15,432 nt of DNA from Hyphomicrobiales bacterium (GTDB lineage: Bacteria > Pseudomonadota > Alphaproteobacteria > Rhizobiales > Aestuariivirgaceae). Below are positions 8,593 through 15,331 of the stretch, piece after piece; positions within the stretch are counted from its first letter, which is position 1; every line of letters begins with the position of its first letter. The DNA is taken from positions 1-15,432 of the forward strand of contig JAAURV010000038.1 in NCBI GenBank assembly GCA_012032065.1, given 5' to 3'. Made by a program: the position numbers and the translations under genes. Below the pieces are notes generated by a model that saw only the letters and a program-made list of their open reading frames with translations, had not been told where the DNA came from and did no database searches.

Positions 8593-8829
8593 TTACATGC
8601 CGAGAAGTGCGAGCACTTCCTTGGTTGCGGTTTCGCAGGCTGCGGCATCGCCCTTGTCGTTGGCGGCTTTTGCCGTGTCGACGAGGCCCATGGCCTGCGT
8701 CTTCTTTGCTTCGTCAAGCTGCGCGGTTTTCATTGCTTCGTCGATCTTGGCAAGATCGCCCGCGCAATCCGCGAATGCCGGCGAAGCGGCAACGGCCACG
8801 AATGCGAAAGCGGCGAGAATGGTCTTCAT
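8593..8829 (-). CDS. Small secreted two-cysteine protein (paralogue B)
   Basis: This is a 78-residue predicted exported protein with signal peptide MKTILAAFAFVAVAASPAFA and mature part DCAGDLAKIDEAMKTAQLDE, continuing as a mostly helical chain with a second Cys in AACETATK. The ribosome site AGGAG (complement of 8836-8840), six to seven bases before the ATG at 8827-8829, supports the start. It is related to the gene at 3499 and to the truncated copy at 8339. Function is unknown; the two conserved Cys could form a disulfide in the periplasm. It is followed by the strong hairpin at 8549 and lies 145 bases downstream of the flavoprotein gene on the same strand. Confidence 0.78.
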   Translation of the reverse strand: MKTILAAFAFVAVAASPAFADCAGDLAKIDEAMKTAQLDEAKKTQAMGLVDTAKAANDKGDAAACETATKEVLALLGM

Positions 8830-8974
8830 GGTAGACTCCTGTCTTTGTGTTGACAGGCGCGTCGCCGTCACCGCGCCCCATGGTGCCGGACATCCCCTCT
8901 CTGTGCGATGCCGGCGGCTTGCAGGCGCGATCATATGCGGCGATGGGCCGACAATAGGGCGATCCCGTGATCAA

Positions 8975-10435
8975 TTATGGCAGTGGAACACTCTGCGCAT
9001 GACGGAAGAAATTTGCAGCGTCCTGCGCTGCTTTCACTTGCTTCAGGCGCGGAAGATTGCCGCCCCAATATGATGCGGCGAAGTTCGCCTGATCGATATC
9101 GCAATAGTTCACATAGGCCTTGCCTGGCATGAAGGGACGCATGGCATCGTAGACATTTGTAATGCGTTGCAGTCGCGTTTGCGTGTCCGCCGCATTGGCC
9201 CAGCGCGAATAATACTGAATGCAATAGGTGTTGGCGCCGCGACGGGGAAATGCGCTGGCTGATGGCGCTACATCCGAAATGGCGCCGCCATAGGGATCGC
9301 AAAGGGCCGCGACATGGCCGGCGGGAATGGCAAGCAGTCCGGTGAAGAGCGTCTGCATTGCCGCCGCTGTGAGAGGCGTTGTAACGAAGTCGGACTTCGC
9401 CTTCATGTAGGTCGACTCGTAGTCGAAGCTTCCGGCGAAACTTTCGATCGCCGCCATGAAGGTCTTGCGCACGATCTCGAGAGCGGAGGTAGGCGGCCTG
9501 ACGATCAGATGCGTATTGAGTTCGCTTTCGAGTTCGGCGCGGCTGCCCGTGGATTGCCCGATGACGCGAAGCGACAGCTGCCCGTCGCTCGCTTTCTGCA
9601 CCTTCATGATCGCGGTGATGTTGCGCGGCGCCGAGGGCGCCCATTTCTGCCAGGCGTCGAAGACCTGTGCTGCGCGCGTCCGTCCGGCGCCGGTGTTGGG
9701 AAATTTCCAGCCGATGCGGAAGGTTCGCACATGGGTGAGTTCATGGATGCGGAATTTGAATCCGGTGGCCACGCCGAAACTGCCGCCGCCGCCGCCCTTG
9801 CATGCCCAGAACAGATCGGAGTTATTCACGGCGTCCGCGACCTTGATCACGCCATTTGCATCGACGATCTTGATCGACAGGAGATTGTCGCACGCCAGTC
9901 CAAAACGTCGGCCGAGCAAACCCTGTCCGCCGCCCAACGCATGGCCGGCAACACCGACAGTGGGGCAGCTGCCGCCCGCGAAGGCAAAACCCTTATCGGC
10001 GACGGCGCGATAGATTTTGCCGAGATTGGCGCCGCCACTCACGGTCACCATCTTCCGCGCCGCATCGACCGTCACCAGTCCCATACGGCGGAGATCGATC
10101 ACAACGCCCGCCGATTGCGAGAAGCCCTCGTAGCAATGGCCGCCGCAGCGCAGCGCCAGCGGCAGGTTGTTGTCGCGCACCCATTTGACGCAGTCCGAAA
10201 CGGCCTGCGTCGAGGTGCAGACGATGCGGAGCGCGGGCGCCACATCGTTGCGTTTGTTATGAAGCGGCAGATAGGTGGCGTAGTCGGCATTACCCGGAAG
10301 CAGGAAACGGGCGTCCGCAATTGCCGGCAGCGGCGGCAACGGAATTGCGGATGGTGCCGCCGCAAGTTTTCTGGCCTGCCGCGCCTTGAGCTTGCGGGGC
10401 TTCCGTTCTCCCAGAATCCGGTAGACGCTCTCCAT
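8975..10435 (-). CDS. FAD-linked oxidase of the berberine-bridge-enzyme (BBE) family
   Basis: This 486-residue flavoprotein has an FAD_binding_4 (VAO/PCMH) domain and a BBE C-terminal motif. RCGGHCYEG contains His100, and GGSCPTVGVAGHALGGGQG contains Cys157. These are the two positions that attach FAD covalently in bicovalent family members, so a bicovalent flavin is predicted. The C-terminus YVNYCDIDQANFAASYWGGN followed by NFFRHAQSVP is the standard BBE ending. Such enzymes oxidise alcohols, sugars or secondary metabolites with O2 as acceptor; the substrate here cannot be told. No signal peptide is visible: the N-terminus is Arg/Lys-rich, so a cytoplasmic site is likely unless the true start is upstream. 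The ATG at 10433-10435 is 14 bases after the stop of the M15 peptidase gene, suggesting one transcript. The frame is intact. Confidence 0.92.
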   Translation of the reverse strand: MESVYRILGERKPRKLKARQARKLAAAPSAIPLPPLPAIADARFLLPGNADYATYLPLHNKRNDVAPALRIVCTSTQAVSDCVKWVRDNNLPLALRCGGHCYEGFSQSAGVVIDLRRMGLVTVDAARKMVTVSGGANLGKIYRAVADKGFAFAGGSCPTVGVAGHALGGGQGLLGRRFGLACDNLLSIKIVDANGVIKVADAVNNSDLFWACKGGGGGSFGVATGFKFRIHELTHVRTFRIGWKFPNTGAGRTRAAQVFDAWQKWAPSAPRNITAIMKVQKASDGQLSLRVIGQSTGSRAELESELNTHLIVRPPTSALEIVRKTFMAAIESFAGSFDYESTYMKAKSDFVTTPLTAAAMQTLFTGLLAIPAGHVAALCDPYGGAISDVAPSASAFPRRGANTYCIQYYSRWANAADTQTRLQRITNVYDAMRPFMPGKAYVNYCDIDQANFAASYWGGNLPRLKQVKAAQDAANFFRHAQSVPLP

Positions 10436-10449
10436 GCCGGCTCAGATTC

Positions 10450-11219
10450 TCACGTCATGGACACGAGTTTGGACCACATGGCGGGAGTGACGATGCCGTT
10501 GACGGTGAGACCGTTGGCGCCCTGGAAGGCCATAACGGCGGCATGGGTCATCGGGCCGAAAACGCCGTCCGGCTTGAGCCTCTCGCCCAGCCTATTGAGG
10601 CGCTGCTGAAGCTCCTTCACGCGCTGCGAGCGTTCGCCCAGCATGATGTTGGCATCATCAGGCGAGGAACCGCCCGAAAAGAGTTTGCCCGAGGCCTGCC
10701 AGGCGCGCATCTTTCGGTGCTCACCTCAAAATGCATGCCGTCTTCCTTGGGGAAAGTTGCGCCCCAGAACCATTTGTGACGGTTGAAGATCGGCGCGATC
10801 AGCGTCAGCCCGAACTGCACCTTGCCGTCGCCATAGGCATCGAGGATGCCGTCGAGCTTCAAATCTATGGCCGTGCCCCAGGCATGGTTGCTGATCGAGG
10901 AACTGGAGCCGCGCTTGAAGCGGCAGCACAACATGCCGGCGCTGCTGAGCGCGGCGAATACGGAAGGCTGCTCGGCACGGATATCGGCCATCACAGCGAT
11001 CAGCGATTCGAGCGCGAGATCGAATCCGGTGGCGCGGAAGGGTCCCACATGTTTGGTTTTGATGTGGGCCTTGAGTCTCGCATTGGTGACGGGCTGGCAG
11101 TCCTGCGAGTAGTTCGACCGCGGATTGCCGAGCAGCGACAGCATCAGCGAGCTGCTGGCGCTCGTCAGCCCCGTGTTGATACCGGACGGAATGGCAACAC
11201 GTTTGGTAAGCGATGGCAT
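10450..11219 (-). CDS. M15-type peptidase with C-terminal peptidoglycan-binding domain (frameshifted)
   Basis: This composite protein of about 256 residues cleaves or trims peptidoglycan peptides, by family. The M15 zinc motif SNHAWGTAIDL (S-x-H-x2-G-x-A-x-D) and GMHFEVS supply the His/Asp/His ligands. The second part is a PG_binding_1 module: RSQRVKELQQRLNRLG, then DGVFGPMTHAAVMAFQGANG. No signal peptide is evident at the ATG at 11217-11219, so export could be by an unusual route, or the enzyme could serve in lysis. The frame changes between 10711 and 10720: HFEVSTE runs in one frame and MRAWQASGKLFSGG in the next, consistent with one missing base. The minus strand has TATCAT at 11244-11249 as a possible -10 element and GAAAGGGG before the start. 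Confidence 0.85.
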
Positions 11220-11295
11220 AGGCGGCCCCTTTCGCGAAAAGTCATGATAGGCGGTTCAACCTAGTTGCGAAAGGCGGCTGGTGCTGTGCCGAAAC

Positions 11296-11622
11296 TCACA
11301 TCGCTTCCTCGCGCGCGACGTTGATTGGCGTCAGCGAGCCATGTCCGAAAGGCGTCTCGATTGACGTGCAAGTGCCTTGCGGCACAAGCTTGTGGGCGAG
11401 GGGATCGAAATCCTTCACCGATTTGCCGGCGCAGCTCGACACTTCGCTGGAACTGCAGTCGCTCTGCCCGGCCAACGCCACGCCAAAGCAGCGTTCCATC
11501 GCGGCCGCGGGTTTCGGCACAGCCTCGGCGTTCTCACCCATTTCCTGCGCTGCAACGGGCGCTACGGCTGCGGCAATTGCGGTGGCGAGAGCTTGAAGGG
11601 TGCGGCGGCGCGAAGGGGTCAT
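11296..11622 (-). CDS. DUF2282 secreted protein, bufferin (BufA1)-precursor-like
   Basis: This 108-residue protein has an export signal (MTPSRRRTLQALATAIAAAV, then APVAAQ) with a twin Arg start, and a DUF2282-like core. MERCFGVALAGQSDC, SSCAGKS, LVPQGTC and GSLTPI give four Cys at 45, 56, 64 and 85 in the family pattern. By family knowledge, DUF2282 proteins include precursors of bufferins, copper-binding ribosomal peptides modified on Cys by a DUF692 (MNIO) enzyme with a DUF2063 partner. Neither partner gene is in this window. The long frame upstream of the ATG at 11620-11622 is only an artefact of the ppk2 frameshift. It lies 59 bases downstream of ppk2 on the same strand, with no good ribosome site of its own. 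A role in metal or copper stress is inferred from the family only. Confidence 0.78.
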   Translation of the reverse strand: MTPSRRRTLQALATAIAAAVAPVAAQEMGENAEAVPKPAAAMERCFGVALAGQSDCSSSEVSSCAGKSVKDFDPLAHKLVPQGTCTSIETPFGHGSLTPINVAREEAM

Positions 11623-11681
11623 GGTGTGCGGCAGAATCGGTTTCCGCCACCTTCGCGCCCGCAGGTTAACGATTTGGAAAC

Positions 11682-12603
11682 TCAGCCTTTGCGCGCATTG
11701 GGATGCAGCGATTTTCCGAGGATGCCATCGCCCCGGCCGATCACATCCCCCGATTTTCCGACGATCAGCGGATCGGGCGGCGACACGACCTTTTCGCCCT
11801 TTTCCGCATAAGGCAGCGCGTCGAGAAAGTGCAGCATGCAGTTGATGCGGGCGCGCTTTTTTGTCGTCGGACTTGATCACCGTCCAGGGCGCATCCGCGG
11901 TGTCGGTATAGAAGAACATGGCCTCCTTCGCCTCGGTGTATTGATCCCACTTGTCGAGCGAGGCCTTGTCGATGGGCGAGAGCTTCCACTGCTTCAGGGG
12001 ATCGTTCTCGCGCGCCTTGAAGCGGCGGAGCTGCTCCTCGCGCGTGACCGAGAACCAATACTTGAAGAGCCGGATGCCGGAGCGCACCAGCATGCGCTCG
12101 ATTTCCGGGCATTGCCGCATGAACTCGAGATAGTCGTTGGGCGTGCAGAAATTCATCACCCGCTCGACGCCCGCGCGGTTGTACCAGGATCGGTCGAAGA
12201 ACACGATTTCGCCGCCCGCAGGCAAGTTTTCGATATAGCGCTGGAAGTACCACTGCGTGCGCTCGCGGTCGTTGGGCTTTTCCAGCGCCACCACGCGGGC
12301 GCCGCGCGGGTTCAAGTGCTCCATGAAGCGCTTGATGGTGCCGCCCTTGCCGGCGGCGTCGCGGCCCTCGAACAATACGATGATCTTCTCGCCCGCCTGC
12401 TTCACCCAGTTCTGCGCCTTGAGCAGCTCGGTCTGGAGCTTCTCCATCCGGTCTTCGTATTCCTGAGCGGCGATCTTCTGCTTGTAAGGATACTCGCCGG
12501 TTTCGAAAGCGCGTCGGATCGAGTCCGCATCGCGCGGCGGCAGGACTGGAATAACCGACGGGACCGGGGTCAATTTGGCAACGGCACTCTCGCTGGCAGC
12601 CAT
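11682..12603 (-). CDS. ppk2: Polyphosphate kinase 2 (PPK2), frameshifted
   Basis: PPK2 transfers phosphate between polyphosphate and nucleotides in the cytoplasm. The composite is about 306 residues, normal for single-domain PPK2. Motifs are FEGRDAAGKGGTIKR (Walker A, about 78-92), ALEKPNDRERTQWYFQRY in the lid region, and FFDRSWYNRAGVERVM (Walker B, about 135-150). The frame changes at the T6 run 11857-11862 (A6 on the coding strand). With one base fewer, the protein continues KSDDKKRARINCMLHFLDAL and then GRGDGILGKSLHPNA, and stops at 11682-11684. The start MAASESAV (ATG at 12601-12603) is chosen because a perfect AGGAGG lies five bases upstream; an ATG at 12637-12639 would give a longer N-terminus but has no such site. 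The nucleotide preference (ADP or GDP) is not readable. Confidence 0.92.
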
Positions 12604-12606
12604 GGG

Positions 12607-12615
12607 CTCCTCCTC
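12607..12615 (-). promoter_or_regulatory. Strong ribosome binding site of ppk2
   Basis: The coding strand reads GAGGAGGAG, containing a full AGGAGG, five bases before the ATG at 12601-12603. It decides between this ATG and the upstream in-frame ATGs at 12626-12628 and 12637-12639. Confidence 0.75.
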
Positions 12616-12627
12616 TTTTGCCGTCAT

Positions 12628-12645
12628 ATGACGGTTCAATGACGC
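12628..12645 (-). promoter_or_regulatory. Pho-box-like direct repeat upstream of ppk2
   Basis: On the minus strand the sequence is GCGTCAT-TGAA-CCGTCAT: two 7-base repeats with a 4-base spacer, 11 bases apart. The PhoB box of rhizobia is CTGTCAT-N4-CTGTCAT, so the matches are 5/7 and 6/7. A perfect single CTGTCAT lies close by on the plus strand at 12649-12655. The repeat overlaps a perfect 14-base palindrome (12621-12634). It sits only 24 bases before the ppk2 ATG, which is close for a classic activating box, so PhoB control is a hypothesis. Confidence 0.4.
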
Positions 12646-12668
12646 AACCTGTCATTGATCGAGGTCAA

Positions 12669-12700
12669 TTGGCTTGCGCGGATGCCCCGACTTTGTTATC
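12669..12700 (+). promoter_or_regulatory. Possible leuA leader promoter
   Basis: TTGGCTTGCG (12669-12678) offers -35-like hexamers (TTGGCT or CTTGCG), and TGTTATC (12694-12700) a -10-like element. Their spacing (15-19 bases, depending on the hexamers chosen) is not ideal. A -10 here would start transcription at about 12707-12709, on or next to the ATG of the leader peptide. No better promoter is visible in 12658-12861. Confidence 0.35.
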
Positions 12701-12708
12701 ACCAGCCC

Positions 12709-12786
12709 ATGTCCGCCGCCCGCCAGATCCTTTCCGGCCCGAGCGCCTCCGCGCCGCGGGGACTGCTGCTTCTTAGCTGCCCCTGA
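12709..12786 (+). CDS. leuL: Leucine leader peptide of leuA attenuator
   Basis: This short reading frame of 25 codons starts ATG TCC GCC GCC and contains four consecutive Leu codons (CTG CTG CTT CTT, 12763-12774) close to its TGA. It is immediately followed by a strong hairpin and then leuA, which is the layout of a Leu-responsive transcription attenuator: stalling at the Leu run when charged tRNA-Leu is scarce would favour an alternative structure. Attenuators of this kind before leuA are known from alphaproteobacteria. No ribosome site precedes the ATG, and the possible -10 element ends eight bases before it, so translation may begin on a leaderless transcript, as described for trpL in Sinorhizobium. 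Confidence 0.75.
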   Translation: MSAARQILSGPSASAPRGLLLLSCP

Positions 12787-12815
12787 AGGCCGGCCGGGCT
12801 TCCGCCTGGGCCTTC
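12785..12815 (+). terminator. Attenuator hairpin between leuL and leuA
   Basis: GAAGGC (12785-12790) pairs with GCCTTC (12810-12815), and CCGGGC (12794-12799) with GCCTGG (12804-12809, one G-T pair), around a TTCC loop with a 3-base bulge on the left side. It begins at the leader stop codon. CCGGCC at 12734-12739 inside the leader can pair with GGCCGG at 12788-12793, giving a competing structure. There is no clear T-tract after the stem, so termination may be Rho-assisted or the hairpin may act otherwise. Confidence 0.55.
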
Positions 12816-12861
12816 CGGGGAACATCGCCACCAGCCAATCCAGCCCTGAAGCAGAAGAGAC

Positions 12862-14533
12862 ATGACCATGATGATTTCACCCGCCGAGAAGTACCGGCCA
12901 TATCCGCAAGTCGGATTGCCTGACCGCAGCTGGCCGTCGAAGACGATCACGCAAGCGCCCGTGTGGTGCTCCGTCGATCTCCGTGACGGCAACCAGTCGC
13001 TGATCGAACCCATGGGCCACGAGCGCAAGATGCGCATGTGGTCGGCACTCGTCAAAATGGGTTTCAAGGAGATCGAAATCGGCTTTCCCTCCGCCTCGCA
13101 GACGGACTTCGATTTCTGCCGCCATCTCATCGACAACAACAAGATCCCCTCGGATGTCACCGTGCAGGTGCTCGTGCAATGCCGCGAAGAGTTGATCCGC
13201 CGCACCTTCGAGGGCATCAGGGGCGCGAAATCCGTCATCGTTCACTTCTACAACTCGACGAGCGAACTCCAGCGCCGCGTCGTGTTCCAGAAAGACCGTG
13301 ACGGCATCAAGCAGATCGCAGCGGAAGCGGCGCGGCTGGTGAAGCGGCTCGCGAAAGAGGAGGGTATCGAGGATCACGTCCGCTTCCAGTATTCGCCCGA
13401 AAGTTTCACCGGCACCGAACTCGATTTCTCGGTCGAGATTTGCGAAGCGGTGATGGACGAGATCAAGCCCACGCCCCAAAAGAAGCTCATCCTGAATCTA
13501 CCGGCTACCGTCGAAATGTCGACGCCCAACATTCACGCCGACCAGATCGAATGGTTTTGCCGCGCCATCAAGAACCGCGACAGCGTCATCATCTCGCTCC
13601 ATCCGCACAATGACCGGGGTTGCGCCGTTGCCGCCACCGAGCTGGGACTGCTCGCCGGCGCGGATCGTGTCGAAGGCACGCTTTTCGGCAATGGCGAGCG
13701 CACCGGCAATGTCGATATCGTGACACTGGCCATGAACATGTATTCGCAAGGCCTCGCCCCAGGCCTCGACTGCTCGAACATCAACGATCTGGTGCGCATG
13801 GCGGAATACTGCAACCAGCTTCCCATTCATCCGCGCCACCCTTACGCGGGCGAACTGGTGTTCACCGCGTTCTCGGGCTCGCATCAGGATGCGATCAACA
13901 AGGGCTTCAAGGCCATGAAGGCCTCGAACCGGCCCTTGTGGGAAGTGCCCTATCTGCCCATCGATCCCATGGATTTGGGCCGCTCCTACGAGGCGGTGGT
14001 CAGGATCAACTCGCAGTCGGGCAAGGGCGGCATCGCCTATGTGATGGAAACCGAGCACGGCATCGAGCTGCCGCGGCGGCTTCAGATCGAGTTCTCGAAA
14101 GTGGTGCAAGCGATTGCCGATGGCGAAGGCGTCGAAGTCGAAGCGTCACGGCTTTGGAGTGCCTTCGAGGGCGAATATCTCGACGGCAACGGCCGCTATA
14201 GCTTCGTCGAACACGTGGCCAGCCGACCACGGCGACCAGGCCATCACCGCCAAGATCGACGTGGACGGCAAATCCAAGACGATCAAGGGCCATGGCAACG
14301 GCCCGGTCGACGGCTTTGTCGATGCGCTCCGCAAGGAAAGCGGCCTTGCCTTCGACGTCGTCGACTACCGCGAGCACACCATGGGCCACGGCGCCAACGC
14401 CACGGCCGCCGCATATATGGAATTGCGGCTGCCAGACGGCGCAACCCTGTTCGGCGTCGGCATCGACAAAAACATCGTGGTGGCAAGCCTTAAGGCGATC
14501 GTGAGCGGCGTGAACAGGGCGGTGCGCAAGTAG
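12862..14533 (+). CDS. leuA: 2-isopropylmalate synthase, long form (frameshifted)
   Basis: LeuA condenses acetyl-CoA with 2-oxoisovalerate, the first committed step of leucine synthesis, in the cytoplasm. The composite is about 556 residues, matching the long LeuA type that begins with a YRPYPQVGLPDRSWP-like N-terminus. The catalytic barrel shows CSVDLRDGNQSL (metal-binding Asp), IEIGFPSASQTDFDF, SLHPHNDRGCA (metal-binding His) and GTLFGNGERTGNVD. The C-terminal regulatory domain, ITAKIDVDGKSKTIKGHGNG, is the part that normally gives leucine feedback inhibition. The frame changes between about 14215 and 14224, where the first frame reads SFVEHVA and the next ADHGDQAITAK; one extra base would explain it. 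The start ATG at 12862 has AGAAGAGA upstream. It is controlled by the leader at 12709. Confidence 0.95.
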
Positions 14534-14821
14534 CGCTCCCCCCACTCGTTGACTATCGGATGCACACATCTCGATTGCTCGTGCGATGCTTGCAAATGGC
14601 CAAGCCGGCCTCAAGGGCGCGGCTCGACCTGCGGAGCGGCGGCACATTTGGAGTTGGCGCCGGCCCTTGACCCCGTCTTGCCCATTTGCATGTTGGTCAC
14701 GACGCAATCGATGGCGAATTGCGAGTGTTGCGCCACATTGATGCGTCGAATGCTTCGTTGCACATCTGCATCGCGGGCGAGCGAAGTCAAGACTTGCGCC
14801 GCTCCGTACTCTCAGTTCGCC
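14534..14821 (+). other. Stretch without a recognisable gene after leuA
   Basis: Open frames cross this stretch on both strands, but none gives a recognisable protein or has a convincing start. No hairpin terminator is evident directly after the leuA TAG. The region probably contains the decayed 5' part of the antitoxin gene that ends at 14944. One frame near 14765-14816 reads AGERSQDLRRSVLSVR, loosely like the helix-turn-helix region expected there. Confidence 0.4.
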
Positions 14822-14944
14822 AGCCTTTCGCCTGAATTGGCGCTGCGCTTCGAGACGGCATTCGGCGTTTCCATGGACTTGATGCTCAAGACGCAGCTTC
14901 AATACGACATCGCAAGAACGCGCAAACTGGCCAAGTCCATATAG
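14822..14944 (+). pseudogene. HigA-type antitoxin remnant (C-terminal part)
   Basis: SLSPELALRFETAFGVSMDL, followed by MLKTQLQYDIARTRKLAKSI and TAG, is the C-terminal half of a HigA/XRE-type antitoxin. It covers the second part of the helix-turn-helix domain and the family tail. The frame is open upstream to 14549, but those residues are Cys-rich and unlike HigA, so the DNA-contacting first half is missing or out of frame. No HigB toxin is seen next to it. I read it as a decayed toxin-antitoxin locus; several sequence errors in a real gene are possible, since errors seem frequent in this window. Confidence 0.6.
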
Positions 14945-14980
14945 GTGAAACGGTTCGGCCGCACGGCCTAGGCTGCTCCA

Positions 14981-15003
14981 GTGCGGCGCAAGTTGCGCCG
15001 TGC
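14981..15003 (+). terminator. Hairpin after the HigA remnant
   Basis: CGGCGCAA and TTGCGCCG form a perfect 8-bp stem around one G (effectively 7 bp and a 3-base loop), extended by two G-T pairs and one G-C. It lies 36 bases after the antitoxin stop. No T-tract follows (ATAACCGG). The remaining sequence between 15004 and 15121 shows nothing I can assign. Confidence 0.35.
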
Positions 15004-15121
15004 ATAACCGGAGCACCGGATTCGCGGGTGGGACATGCCGCGGCGTTTGCCGGTCGAGCCCGCGTGTGCCTCGTGGGTTCGCCACAGGCAAGTTCACCGC
15101 GCCACCTCGGATCGGAACAGC

Positions 15122-15156
15122 CAAGAGCTCCGGACGTCCCCCGTCCGGAGCTCTTG
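15122..15156 (-). terminator. Perfect 15-bp hairpin
   Basis: CAAGAGCTCCGGACG and CGTCCGGAGCTCTTG form a perfect 15-bp stem around the 5-base loop TCCCC. It is the longest perfect inverted repeat I see in the window. On the minus strand it begins four bases after the stop at 15161, so it could terminate a leftward gene entering from the right. On the plus strand it is followed by CGTTTC. A bidirectional terminator is the simplest reading. Confidence 0.6.
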
Positions 15157-15160
15157 CGTT

Positions 15161-15331
15161 TCAGCGCGCCTTCGTCTCGACCGCCATGTTGGGGCAAGGT
15201 TGCGAAGCGATGGTGATCCCGGGGGCAAGCGGCGGGCCATCGTTTTCGAGTTCACCGGCAGGCGCACTCGTCCACCGGCCCATCACCCGCTCGCCCGCAT
15301 GGCAGGGCAGGAGCTCCGTTTCCCTATTTCC
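15161..15331 (-). other. Unassigned leftward open frame, possibly a broken or spurious gene
   Basis: The minus strand is open from 15331 to a TGA at 15161-15163 and includes MGRWTSAPAGELENDGPPLA, then PGITIASQPCPNMAVETKAR. I do not recognise a family. A TAG at 15332-15334, in an AGGGAAATAGGGAAA-rich stretch, interrupts the same frame, which is otherwise open up to about 15430. It may be the end of a gene with another frame error, or a chance frame over a structured element, because the two strongest hairpins of the region flank and overlap it. Confidence 0.25.

Noticed and set aside
8245..8965. Similar ATTGTCG...TATGAT strings upstream of both the binding-protein gene and the 8593 gene
   Set aside because: The spacing of 12-13 bases is too short for a housekeeping promoter and the match is weak; probably chance in both cases.
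9314..10609. Plus-strand frame of 431 codons opposite the BBE oxidase
   Set aside because: It is antisense to an intact, motif-complete flavoprotein.
11296..12639. A single 447-residue frame joining PPK2 and DUF2282 as a fusion protein
   Set aside because: The middle part is the wrong frame of the PPK2 C-terminus. Dropping one base of the T6 run restores a normal PPK2 end with a stop at 11682, and the DUF2282 part has its own ATG and signal peptide.
12649..12668. A second complete Pho box starting at the perfect CTGTCAT on the plus strand
   Set aside because: No partner repeat occurs 11 bases on either side; only a single half-site is present.
14006..15124. Minus-strand frame of 372 codons across the leuA end and the gene-poor region
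   Set aside because: It overlaps the LeuA regulatory domain in antisense and shows no family motifs.
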